A stretch of DNA of 64,000 bases from Petunia secreta (lineage: Eukaryota; Streptophyta; Magnoliopsida; Solanales; Solanaceae), in contig JARKIP010000035.1 in NCBI GenBank assembly GCA_029990175.1, forward strand, positions 37,276,001 through 37,340,000, read 5' to 3'. A program made the translations under genes and the position numbers. Under the pieces are notes generated by a model. That model did not search any database. It saw only the letters and a program-made list of their open reading frames with translations, and was not told where the DNA came from. Positions 1 through 8,406 of the stretch are shown here, piece after piece (position 1 is the stretch's first letter; each line of letters begins with the position of its first letter).

Positions 1-24
1 GAATGTCACCGGTCACTCCCTTAC
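1..24 (-). CDS. Fragment of element B ORF, separated by element A
   Basis: The 24 bases left of element A read on the minus strand as the continuation of the B ORF (GVTGD), in the same context as residues following FERQKIERSK in element G. The remainder of B, including its 3' LTR, lies before the window start. Confidence 0.75.
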
Positions 25-795
25 TGATGCAACCCAAATTGCATCGACACCTACACTTGGTCCGGGAGTCAAGGCATGGATGATATGAGCTCGAAAGACG
101 ACTTGAAGACTATGCATTGGAGCTCAATCAAAGTGGGAGCCGGGCTGGAAACAGTGCAGGAAACAGGGGAGCCAAAGCAGGGCAAAACAGGGCAGCACTT
201 CTGAGCTTACTGCCTGACGAAGGGCATCTGTTCTTCGCGATCGCGCCACTACTCACGCGATCGCGAAGGGGCTTCTTCTATTCTGCGCGACAGCGTCGCC
301 TTCCACGCGATCGCGAAGACTTGAAGACTTTGTGTTGCGCGATCGCATATCCTTGTGCGCGATCGCGATGAGGACTTTGGCAGAGCGGACCAGAAACTTG
401 GCAAATGTTGTAAGGGGAAACTATAAATACCCCATTTGTTCATTTATTGCTTAGTTAACAAACCTTGAATGTAGAATGATATATTTCTTGAGTGAATCTC
501 AATGAAGAACCCGTGAGCGGGCATGATTTCACTTGGTGGATTCCAAGTTGAACATCGAAACCTCTTTGATCATTCTATTTGCGAGAGCCGAGTGTCTCTT
601 GAGGGTAGTTGCGTAGTATAGGTGATCCTTGACTTCACCCGGGGTGTATCGAGACGAGTTCCTCGGTGCTACTTAGGTAAACGTTCAAGCCTCGTCTTGC
701 TTTTATCTCGATATCTTAATCGATATCGCCTATCTTGTTTTAGCTTCCGCATTTTCATATCGTTTGTAGCTTCCGCGTATTTTTCGATTGCATCA
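25..795 (+). repeat. Element A 5' LTR
   Basis: Terminal repeat of 771 bp, matched by 4181-4951. A TATA-type promoter (TATAAATA) lies at 422-429. Upstream of it, 236-371 holds an array of GCGATCGCG palindromes and near-copies. Downstream is the block around 600-625 (GAGGGTAGTTGC...GTAGGTG-like) that recurs in most LTRs of this window. Compared with the C LTR, about 45 bp after the first 25 bases are missing; in C these encode the PFTRSQAK tail of the polyprotein. Small ORFs inside this LTR are not credible genes. Confidence 0.95.
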
Positions 796-797
796 GT

Positions 798-809
798 TGG
801 TATCAGAGC
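798..809 (+). other. Element A primer binding site (tRNA-iMet)
   Basis: TGGTATCAGAGC, complementary to the 3' end of plant initiator methionine tRNA, begins two bases after the 5' LTR. This is where minus-strand DNA synthesis would start. Confidence 0.93.
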
Positions 810-2077
810 ACGGCTAGGCTTCGTTCTTACGAATCCTCGGTCTTGTTCTTGTTGTTGTTATCATTGTGTTGTTTGTTGTTCTTGTTTAGAAGAAAACACA
901 AAAAAAATTCAAAACTTGAAAACTACAAAAAAATTGCTAGAAATCGTTAGTTGTAACGATTTTGTTGTTGTTTGTTATTGGGGTTTGTTTGTTATCATAT
1001 TCCCATTGATTTGGTCCCCTCGAAACACGATTTGGAGTCGTGAATCAAAATCTTGAAAACCAAATCTCAAAAGTTGAGAATTCACAAAATTTGATAGAAC
1101 TTGTTTTGTGTTGTGAATTCTTGGTTGTTTGGTATCGGGGATTGTTCTATATAGTTTTCCCGTCATTTTGATATCCCCATATCATCATTTGGAGTAGCGG
1201 AATGAAAATCGAACTTTGAAAATTTTGAAGTTCTTGAAAATTTGAAGAACCTACTCCAAATTCTTGAAAACGAGTTGTTCGTTCATTGTTTGTTTGATAA
1301 AAACCATTGGGGATTGTTTATTTCAGTTGAACACACCCTTTGGAAGCCTTAGAACTGAACAACAAACTGAATTGGGGTGATTTGTGTGCCAAAAACTGAG
1401 TTTGCAGTCGGGGTTCTGGTTCTGGAACGCAGGCCTGCGCGATCGCGCCCTGCTTCACGCTATCGCGTCAGTCCCTCCCATTTGTTCATCGCGATCGCGC
1501 GCAACCTCACGCGATCGCGAAGGGTTTTCAATTTTCCAGAAATCCTGAACTGGGACAGATTGTTTGCAAAGCATTCGAAACAGTTCCCGCTCACCAAAAC
1601 TTCAATTGAATCATCAAATATGGTGAGTTGTAGATCACTAACCAAAAGTCATCCAATTCCGAATCCGTTTAGTGACGATTCGATCTTTTACCATTTGATC
1701 GCGTCACTTCCGGTTAGTACTTTGAGGGTAACACTTCTACCCAATTAGTACTAATTCATTGTGCGTTTAGGATCTTCGTGCCTAGAAGGAGAGTAGAGCT
1801 CAAAGAAGACTCGTAGTATATTTTTGGCTCAAGTGCTCACTTATAAAGCCGTTCGCCCATCGAGTCCCATCAACTCCACTCACCCCGAAGAGTATTTGGT
1901 TCTTGTGACTTGAGTGGTTATTGAGGTGGTTGTTCAACTACGAGGAAGCCTTTGAGATCAAGCTTGAGCGATCCTACAACCCACTAAATTGAGTGTACCC
2001 GAGTGACATTCCAAAGGTGAGGGAGCGAGTGAGGGTTTTTACTTAACCTCTTTCTCTTGTTTTACTTTTGTAGGTAC
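810..2077 (+). other. Element A untranslated leader with second palindrome array
   Basis: About 1.27 kb without a credible gene. Near 890-930 it is A-rich, followed by repeated TTTGAAAATT-like stretches. At 1436-1530 there is a second group of GCGATCGCG-type palindromes, the same motif as in the LTR. The leader ends in a pyrimidine tract and TTTTGTAG immediately before GTACATGG, which looks like a 3' splice site just ahead of the start codon. The other elements have leaders of the same plan. Confidence 0.75.
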
Positions 2078-4060
2078 ATGGCCGGAGACGTATACGATAC
2101 CATTGAAGTCCCGGTAAGCACTTTGGCCTACCTCTTGGCCGAGGTGAGATCCATAAGTTCGAGGTTTGATAACCTCAAAGAGGAATGGACCCCGAGTGTC
2201 CAAAAGGGTACCCAAGGAGGTACTAGTGATGAAATGTTGGGCATTCCCCAACCGTTGGGCACTCCCCAACAAGTGGGCATTCCCCACAACTTGGGCATTC
2301 CCCAAGTAGATGTAACTACTCACTCTGGGAGTAATTCTACCACTCCTATGAGCCAACCAAAGGCAAATGAGGGAGTTGGGGAAAGTGAGCGAGGTGATGA
2401 CATTTTTGGACCTCATCCCCATATACTTACACATGAGAGCGGATTAAAAGAAAGAAGAGGAGAGGAAAAACAAATTGAGAGTGAGGGCACCCTTTGTCCT
2501 AACCATGTGTTATCTTCTTCTTCTTGCTATAGCTTTTGTGTAGGTACCTTTAGAGACGAGCTATTGGAGCCTCAACCGTTTGCCTTGGAAGGAAGACAAG
2601 ATAATGGAGGTCTTGATTATGAGCTTCAGGAAGGAGGAATTGAACACGATGCTTCAAGCAATGTGAGTGCTCACGGGAGCGACTCAAAGGTAAGTGTTTC
2701 TTTACCTCCGTATGAACATGAAAACTCCTTGTCTTGTGAGGACTCGATGCTAGTTGGTACTTGTGTTGTGTTTGATGAAATTGCAACTAGCGTAGAGTCG
2801 ATTAGTCAACTTGTGTGTGCATGTGAACCACTAGTTGAGAGGATTGATAAGCCACATCATGATGTGAGCTCGATATTCAATGAACCTCTCTTTAGTGAAG
2901 AAATGGTAGTTGACTATAATTGTTACCCTTGTTATGACACCCCACCCATATTTGATAATGGGGAAGAAGAGTTATGTGACTCTTCCCTTGTTGATATAAT
3001 TGATTTTGGTGGATTTGTGTGTCGTAGTAAGGATGATGGTAACCTTGAGGAGTCCAAATTGCATGAATTGGACAAAGTTGTCTATGATGACTCCTCAAGT
3101 GCGGATGATGAACCTAGTCTTGATACGATGTCGTTGTTCGACTATGAAATCGAGGTGCATGCTTTTACATTCCCATTGGATGAGGGCCACTTTAATTGTG
3201 AAGGTGAATTGTATCGGGCTAGAGTTGAGGATGAAGTAGAACCTCCGTGGTGTGAGGGATTTGATCCCATAGACAACTCCTTGTTTGAAGCTTCGAGTGA
3301 GGTAGATGAATCTTCTAGTGACCCTACCCTTGTTGGTGCGAGTTATGATGATGAAGAGGCCATTAGTAATACCTTCCTTGGGAGCTTACCTTGTGAGGGG
3401 GGTTGTCTCGAGGATGAAATTGGAGGTGAGGAGGTACCTCTTAGTGTGAGTATGAGGACTTTTAAGAAGGGGAGTGGGAAATTTGATGCTAATTGTGTAT
3501 CGCACTACTTTGTCTATTCCCTCCCATATGTTAACCACACTTTGAGACTTGAGCATGCCAAAACCGTTGTGCCGCATTGTGAAAATATTGCATTGAAGGT
3601 TTGGTGTGTTGATCATGAGCTTAGGGATCGTAGGAACTTTGATTGCTTAATCTTGATTGCTCCATGTTCTATTGATCTCTTTGCTTATCGTGTTGGTAAG
3701 TGCTTGTCACTACGGAGCCAAGGACTTGTTGTCTCCTTTGGAGACATAAGCTTTTTGATTTGCATTGATACTTGGCTCTATCACAAGAGTGAATTTTCCA
3801 CATCACTTACCTTCACTTTTGTTGGACTTGCCTACTCGCATCGTGGGAAGCCTTGGTGCACTACTCTTGAACGTAGGGATTGTAGGGATTTTGATAGCTT
3901 AATCTTGCATGTGCCATACCCTATTGATCTCTTTATTTGTTCTTGTGTTGGGAGCACTTTGTTGTCAAACCAAGTACTTGCTAGCTCCTGTGGGAGCATG
4001 AGCTTCTTTGTTGCCATTGATACTTGGTTGTACCACAAGAGTGTGTTTTCCCATACTTAG
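2078..4060 (+). CDS. Element A ORF: acidic module protein of unknown function
   Basis: An uninterrupted 660-residue ORF. The start chosen is the ATG of MAGDVYD, at the position where other elements begin gag. Residues 1-45 resemble the gag N-terminus of element I (PVSTLAYLLAEV, TPSVQK). A Pro/Gly repeat (LGIPQ, LGTPQ) follows. From about residue 120 the protein is acidic and shares the module of G and H: HHDVS, CYDTPPIFD, LHELDKVVYDDSSS, PPWCEGFD, DDEEAI, KKGSG, and IDTWLYHKS. The last module, around LIL.(A/V)P...IDLF to WLYHKS.FS, is present twice in tandem (about 3600-3800 and 3870-4055), unlike G and H. No zinc knuckle, retropepsin, RT or integrase motif is seen. I do not recognise the module and give it no function; the intact frame and cross-element conservation suggest it is or was translated. 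Confidence 0.8.
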   Translation: MAGDVYDTIEVPVSTLAYLLAEVRSISSRFDNLKEEWTPSVQKGTQGGTSDEMLGIPQPLGTPQQVGIPHNLGIPQVDVTTHSGSNSTTPMSQPKANEGVGESERGDDIFGPHPHILTHESGLKERRGEEKQIESEGTLCPNHVLSSSSCYSFCVGTFRDELLEPQPFALEGRQDNGGLDYELQEGGIEHDASSNVSAHGSDSKVSVSLPPYEHENSLSCEDSMLVGTCVVFDEIATSVESISQLVCACEPLVERIDKPHHDVSSIFNEPLFSEEMVVDYNCYPCYDTPPIFDNGEEELCDSSLVDIIDFGGFVCRSKDDGNLEESKLHELDKVVYDDSSSADDEPSLDTMSLFDYEIEVHAFTFPLDEGHFNCEGELYRARVEDEVEPPWCEGFDPIDNSLFEASSEVDESSSDPTLVGASYDDEEAISNTFLGSLPCEGGCLEDEIGGEEVPLSVSMRTFKKGSGKFDANCVSHYFVYSLPYVNHTLRLEHAKTVVPHCENIALKVWCVDHELRDRRNFDCLILIAPCSIDLFAYRVGKCLSLRSQGLVVSFGDISFLICIDTWLYHKSEFSTSLTFTFVGLAYSHRGKPWCTTLERRDCRDFDSLILHVPYPIDLFICSCVGSTLLSNQVLASSCGSMSFFVAIDTWLYHKSVFSHT

Positions 4061-4180
4061 TGCACTAACCTACTCTTGTAGTAGGAATTTTTTGTTTTTG
4101 TTGCCTTTTGATGTAGGTGATGCTACCTTGGAGGAGGACGCCTTAATTTCGAGGACGAAATTTTCTCAAGAAGGGGAGAA
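4061..4180 (+). other. Element A pol relic, hairpin and polypurine tract
   Basis: Noncoding here, yet it matches the end of pol in autonomous elements: the GATGTAGGTGATG... stretch, then an inverted repeat AATTTCG/CGAAATT around AGGA (about 4146-4163), then the polypurine tract AAGAAGGGGAGAA at 4168-4180, directly abutting the 3' LTR. It shows that A arose by replacement of pol in an autonomous ancestor. Confidence 0.8.
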
Positions 4181-4951
4181 TGATGCAACCCAAATTGCAT
4201 CGACACCTACACTTGGTCCGGGAGTCAAGGCATGGATGATATGAGCTCGAAAGACGACTTGAAGACTATGCATTGGAGCTCAATCAAAGTGGGAGCCGGG
4301 CTGGAAACAGTGCAGGAAACAGGGGAGCCAAAGCAGGGCAAAACAGGGCAGCACTTCTGAGCTTACTGCCTGACGAAGGGCATCTGTTCTTCGCGATCGC
4401 GCCACTACTCACGCGATCGCGAAGGGGCTTCTTCTATTCTGCGCGACAGCGTCGCCTTCCACGCGATCGCGAAGACTTGAAGACTTTGTGTTGCGCGATC
4501 GCATATCCTTGTGCGCGATCGCGATGAGGACTTTGGCAGAGCGGACCAGAAACTTGGCAAATGTTGTAAGGGGAAACTATAAATACCCCATTTGTTCATT
4601 TATTGCTTAGTTAACAAACCTTGAATGTAGAATGATATATTTCTTGAGTGAATCTCAATGAAGAACCCGTGAGCGGGCATGATTTCACTTGGTGGATTCC
4701 AAGTTGAACATCGAAACCTCTTTGATCATTCTATTTGCGAGAGCCGAGTGTCTCTTGAGGGTAGTTGCGTAGTATAGGTGATCCTTGACTTCACCCGGGG
4801 TGTATCGAGACGAGTTCCTCGGTGCTACTTAGGTAAACGTTCAAGCCTCGTCTTGCTTTTATCTCGATATCTTAATCGATATCGCCTATCTTTTTTTAGC
4901 TTCCGCATTTTCATATCGTTTGTAGCTTCCGCGTATTTTTCGATTGCATCA
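4181..4951 (+). repeat. Element A 3' LTR
   Basis: The 771-bp partner of 25-795, with palindrome array at 4392-4527 and TATAAATA at 4578-4585. It ends CATCA and is followed by the target duplication CTTAC. Confidence 0.95.
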
Positions 4952-6469
4952 CTTACTCCTCTCAATCTTTTGTCTCTCAAATTCGGGCGAATTGGGACGT
5001 GGCCCAAGAATGCCCATAGCCGGAGTAGGTGGACCTTTCACGTCAACCCGGAATCTAGGACTAGCAGACTCATCACTTGACGTCTCCTTCTTCTTCGTTG
5101 GTGAACCACTGTGAATTGAAACTTGTGGTTTCGGGTTCACCTTGTTGATGTCTATCAACCCTTTTCTAGCACATGTCCCACCATTGCTTGTGTTTGTAGG
5201 ACTTCTTGTTTGCACATTGTCAACCATGGAATGAAGTTCTTGCTCCTTGCTCCTTTCCCTAGCCAAAGAAGGCGCACTAGTAGGCACTTGGCTCTTCGCC
5301 CGGTAAGGCACAAAATCATAAACTTTTTGCCCTACGCCCACAAGATATGCACCCTTCACCGCACTATATTGCACCCTCTTCCCCTCCAACCACGGCTCAC
5401 CCATCCACACATCAACATGACGCATGGGATACACGTCACACCAAACATAGCATTTATAACCTCTATGAGATATGAGTACCCGAGCCTCCTTAGAAACCCA
5501 CACTCCATCATACTCATAAGGATGCTCTAGCTTATGACATGGTATCCTAAGCCTATCAACCAAAGAGGTGCTAATACAATTGGCATCGGTACCACCAATC
5601 TTGAGCAAGTATCCTCCAATACCATCTACCTCAACAACGAACCTACATCTACCCAAGTCTTGCACATTGGCACCCAAATGAGAATTTGGACGCCCACAAG
5701 TGTCAACACCAACAACTTGGGTCTTCCTTATCCCTCCACTAGTGGCAACACCACTAGAACAACCTCCACTTCCCGTCACTCTCCCAACATTAGCAATGTT
5801 GTTGGAAGTCAAGGAAGGAACCTCGCCATGGAACCCATAAGTGCCTCTCGCCTTGGTCCCATAGCCCATAGTACTACTCCTACTACAACCATCCACGCCC
5901 CTCACGGCATACATCCCCTTTGTAGCAAAAGCAACACCATTTCTCAAACCAACCTCCACATGGGAATTAGAAGCATTAGGTCGCTTAGCGTACCTAGAAG
6001 ATGCAAGCTTCTTCTTCCCCACGGAACAACCACCACCACCTCCCATACTAATGGAAGGTCCTCTACTACTCCCTTGTACACCGTTAGCGACACTAAGAGA
6101 AGATGCATAAGAATAACCCCTATGTTTATCATCATCATCAACCCTACCTATGTCACCATCATCAATATCAAATTCTTCACAAGAAGAGTAAGTAGGATCA
6201 TCATACCTTGAAGCGTCACCATCTTCGATTTCTTGACTAGAGGCATAGGCATCATCACAATCTTCATCACGAGCCTCATAGTCTTCATCATTCTCACGAT
6301 CATCATAGTGAACCGCTTCATCAACATAGGAGCCATGGTTTCCGTCATCATAGTAATGGCCATCATCACCCTCATAGGAACCATAGTCTCCATCATCACC
6401 ATACGAGTCATAGCAACTCGCATCATCGCCACATGAGCCACAATCTACTCCATCATCATCATCCGACAT
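4952..6469 (-). CDS. Element B ORF: acidic N-terminus plus degenerate retropepsin-like domain
   Basis: About 500 residues are visible from the ATG of MSDDDDG; the frame continues across A into 24-1. An upstream in-frame ATG at 6544 is possible. Residues 1-115 are low-complexity Asp/Tyr/Ser/Gly (repeats like DDGDYGSY). A region around 5450-5700 (CRFVVEVDG, ANCISTSLVDRLRIP, VDVWMGEPWL) lines up with the retropepsin region of the autonomous elements (DSGSCANVVSQ to LFGRPW), but the catalytic DSG is replaced by GGTDAN, so it should not be an active protease. The C-terminal part (SPRFRVDV, PPTPAMGILGPRPNSPEF) is nearly identical to element G and leads into the shared module. Function unknown. Confidence 0.7.
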
Positions 6470-7563
6470 TGTTGCAATCACCAAAGAACAAAACCTCCCA
6501 AAAGTCACTCCCTCACGTGTATCACTCAATATATGTATACTCAAGAGCGAGGCCTTATCAACTTGGGAACCAAGGTAATCACAACTAGCATGTCCAAGTT
6601 AAAGTTCGGAGTGGAATTAATGAGACTCTATGTACGGACGGCTATTTAAAGTGCGCACTTGAGGCCAAAAGGAGTTCTACGACTCTTCTTTGAATTCTAA
6701 TCTCCTCTACGCACGAATACCTAATACGCTAAAGGATTAGTGTCTTTCAAGTAGGCCAATTACCTTCAAAACACTAACCAAGAGGTATGGTAGAAAACGG
6801 GACACAAAAGATTCGACTCGAATCGGCACCAAACGGATTTGGAATCGGATGAAATTTTGTTTGTGATCTACAAACTCATCATATTTAATGGTCCAATTGG
6901 ACTCATGATGTTTGGAAACTGTTCGGAAGCCGTTGCGAACATTCTGTCCCAAAACTGGAATTCTGAAATTTTTTTGTTCTTCGCTATCGCGACCAGACGC
7001 GCGCGATCGCGAAGGGTTAATTTTTCAAAAAATAATTTTGTTCTTCGCTATCGCGAAATTGCTCTTCGCGATCGCGAAGGGTTAATTTCTGCGATTTCTC
7101 AGCAGCTCAAAAACGAGTTTTTGGGCGATTTTGGCCAAATTTTTGGCTCGATTCCAACACGAAACACAAAACCAACGATACCCAAAGGTGTATACAACTA
7201 TAACAACCAATCCCCAATAGTTTTCAACTCCAATCAAACAACAACAAGCTTCGATTCAAGATTGAAGCGTTTTCAAGAATTTTCAAACTTTTGGATTTTG
7301 ATTTTCGAAATTTTTTTGAATCGTAACACCAAAACACGATATATGGGTATCAAAACGACGGGAATACAACAAGGAACAAACCCCACTACCTTTTAACACT
7401 CGGGGATTCGTATCCAACCCGCTCGACCAAATTTTGTCAAGTTTTCTAGTTTTTCAATTTTTTTTTTGTTTTTCTTCAATTTTTCAAGAACAACACAACA
7501 ACAACAATGAAACTAACATATGGAACAAGGAACGGGGGTTTGTAAGAACATAACCCGAGCCTT
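6470..7563 (-). other. Element B leader with palindrome array
   Basis: A 1.1-kb leader between primer site and ORF with no credible gene. Several TTCGCGATCGCGAAGG-type palindromes and near-copies lie at 6978-7085. A T/A-rich stretch lies at 7300-7520. Its layout mirrors the A leader. Confidence 0.7.
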
Positions 7564-7575
7564 GCTCTGATACCA
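7564..7575 (-). other. Element B primer binding site (tRNA-iMet)
   Basis: Reverse complement of TGGTATCAGAGC, two bases from the inner edge of the B 5' LTR. Confidence 0.92.
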
Positions 7576-7577
7576 AC

Positions 7578-8406
7578 TGATGCAACCCAAAACGAGCGGA
7601 AGCTAAAAACGACACAAACAATGCGGAAGCGATAAATAACTAGATAGATGATATCAATGATATCGGGGAAACAAGGATTGGGGAGTCAAGAAACGAGAAG
7701 AAAGAACGGATTAAGAAATTCAAGACATGAATTAATAATCCAAAAGGGAGAAAGTGAAACTCGAACCTTACAATGGACTCAACTAGGTGTCGATCGCCAT
7801 AGGTTCCAAGTTAGTGAGATACATGAAGCCTCGGGCTTCGGACTAGAAAGGCTCGGCCTTCTCTAATTCTCTCTTCTCTCTATTCAATTCAAGCTAAAAC
7901 TAATGAAATGAAGAGCAAATGTGCTATATATACATTTTCACTAAAAATGGACAAAAATGGCCCTGCAGCTGATTCTGCCTCGCTGCTCAATACTTCTTCT
8001 TCGCGATCGCGCCAGGAAGGCTCGCGATCGCGCTGGGCATTCTTCAAAGCACCGCGATCGCGCTTGATTGGTCGCTGTCGCGCAGAGATCGATCTGGCTG
8101 GACTTCAACTCCACGCGATCGCTCAAGATCACACGCTGTCGCGCAGGGTAATGGACTATTCTTCGCGATCGCGTGAGTAGTGGCGCGATCGCGAAGAACA
8201 CTTGTTCTTCCTCAGGCAGTGAGCTCCCAGATTGCTCCCCTGTTTTGCCCTGTTTTGGGCTGCCCAGTTTCCTGCCCTGTTTTCCTCCGTCCTTGGCGCT
8301 CCAATGCACGGTCTTCAAGATGTTTCCGGAGGTCTTGACTTGTATCCCTTGTGCTCTCGAGCTTGGCTTTTGATGGTTGTCGTTTAGGCCATTTTGGGCT
8401 GCATCA
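7578..8406 (-). repeat. Element B 5' LTR
   Basis: An 829-bp LTR with TGATGCA...TGCATCA ends. On the minus strand, GCGATCGCG palindromes (7996-8192) precede a TATATATA promoter (about 7923-7932). It lacks the GAGGGTAGTTGC block of the A/C/D/F/H LTRs and instead has a G/M-like stretch near 7830-7860 (AAGCCTCGGGCTTCGG on the plus strand). Only one copy is in the window. Confidence 0.85.

Larger units (their letters stand above)
25..4951 (+). mobile_element. Element A: complete non-autonomous Ty3/gypsy-type LTR retrotransposon
   Basis: Complete insertion bounded by the 5-bp duplication CTTAC (20-24 and 4952-4956) inside the minus-strand coding frame of element B. It has two 771-bp LTRs opening TGATG and closing CATCA, a tRNA-Met primer site, a long leader, one large ORF and a polypurine tract. 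RT, RNase H and integrase are all missing, so it must be mobilised in trans. Its LTR resembles that of element C (shared start TGATGCAACCCAAATTGCAT and GCGATCGCG array), making C-type elements the likely helpers. By eye the two LTRs differ at one place (near 750 against 4906), so the insertion is young. Confidence 0.93.
4952..8406 (-). mobile_element. Element B: non-autonomous LTR retrotransposon, 5' part
   Basis: Minus-strand element. Its 5' LTR, primer site, leader and the first 1.5 kb of its ORF are visible; A interrupts the ORF and the 3' end lies left of the window. It is inserted in the RT-coding part of element C immediately before GCCGT (8407-8411), the expected target duplication. 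Its ORF resembles that of G and M rather than gag-pol, so B belongs to the same non-autonomous group. Its LTR is separate from theirs but also lacks the PFTRSQAK-coding segment. Confidence 0.85.

Noticed and set aside
236..371. GCGATCGCG repeats resembling the cyanobacterial HIP1 palindrome, hinting at contamination
   Set aside because: They occur inside LTRs with TATA box, tRNA-Met primer site and gypsy coding sequence, all eukaryotic and plant-like.
117..371. Small ORFs inside LTRs (for example 117-371, 622-1056, 18564-18755)
   Set aside because: They duplicate with the LTRs, show no conserved domain and overlap the palindromes and promoter.
798..809. tRNA gene fragments at TGGTATCAGAGC sites
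   Set aside because: Only the primer-complementary 12 bases match; there is no cloverleaf around them.
4061..4180. Envelope-like extra ORF downstream of pol
   Set aside because: No element has an extra ORF between integrase and PPT; the module lies in place of pol and shows no signal peptide or clear membrane anchor.
5534..6436. Long plus-strand ORFs opposite the B ORF
   Set aside because: They are mirror frames of the Asp/Ser-rich minus-strand ORF, rich in low-complexity Thr, Ile and Met runs.
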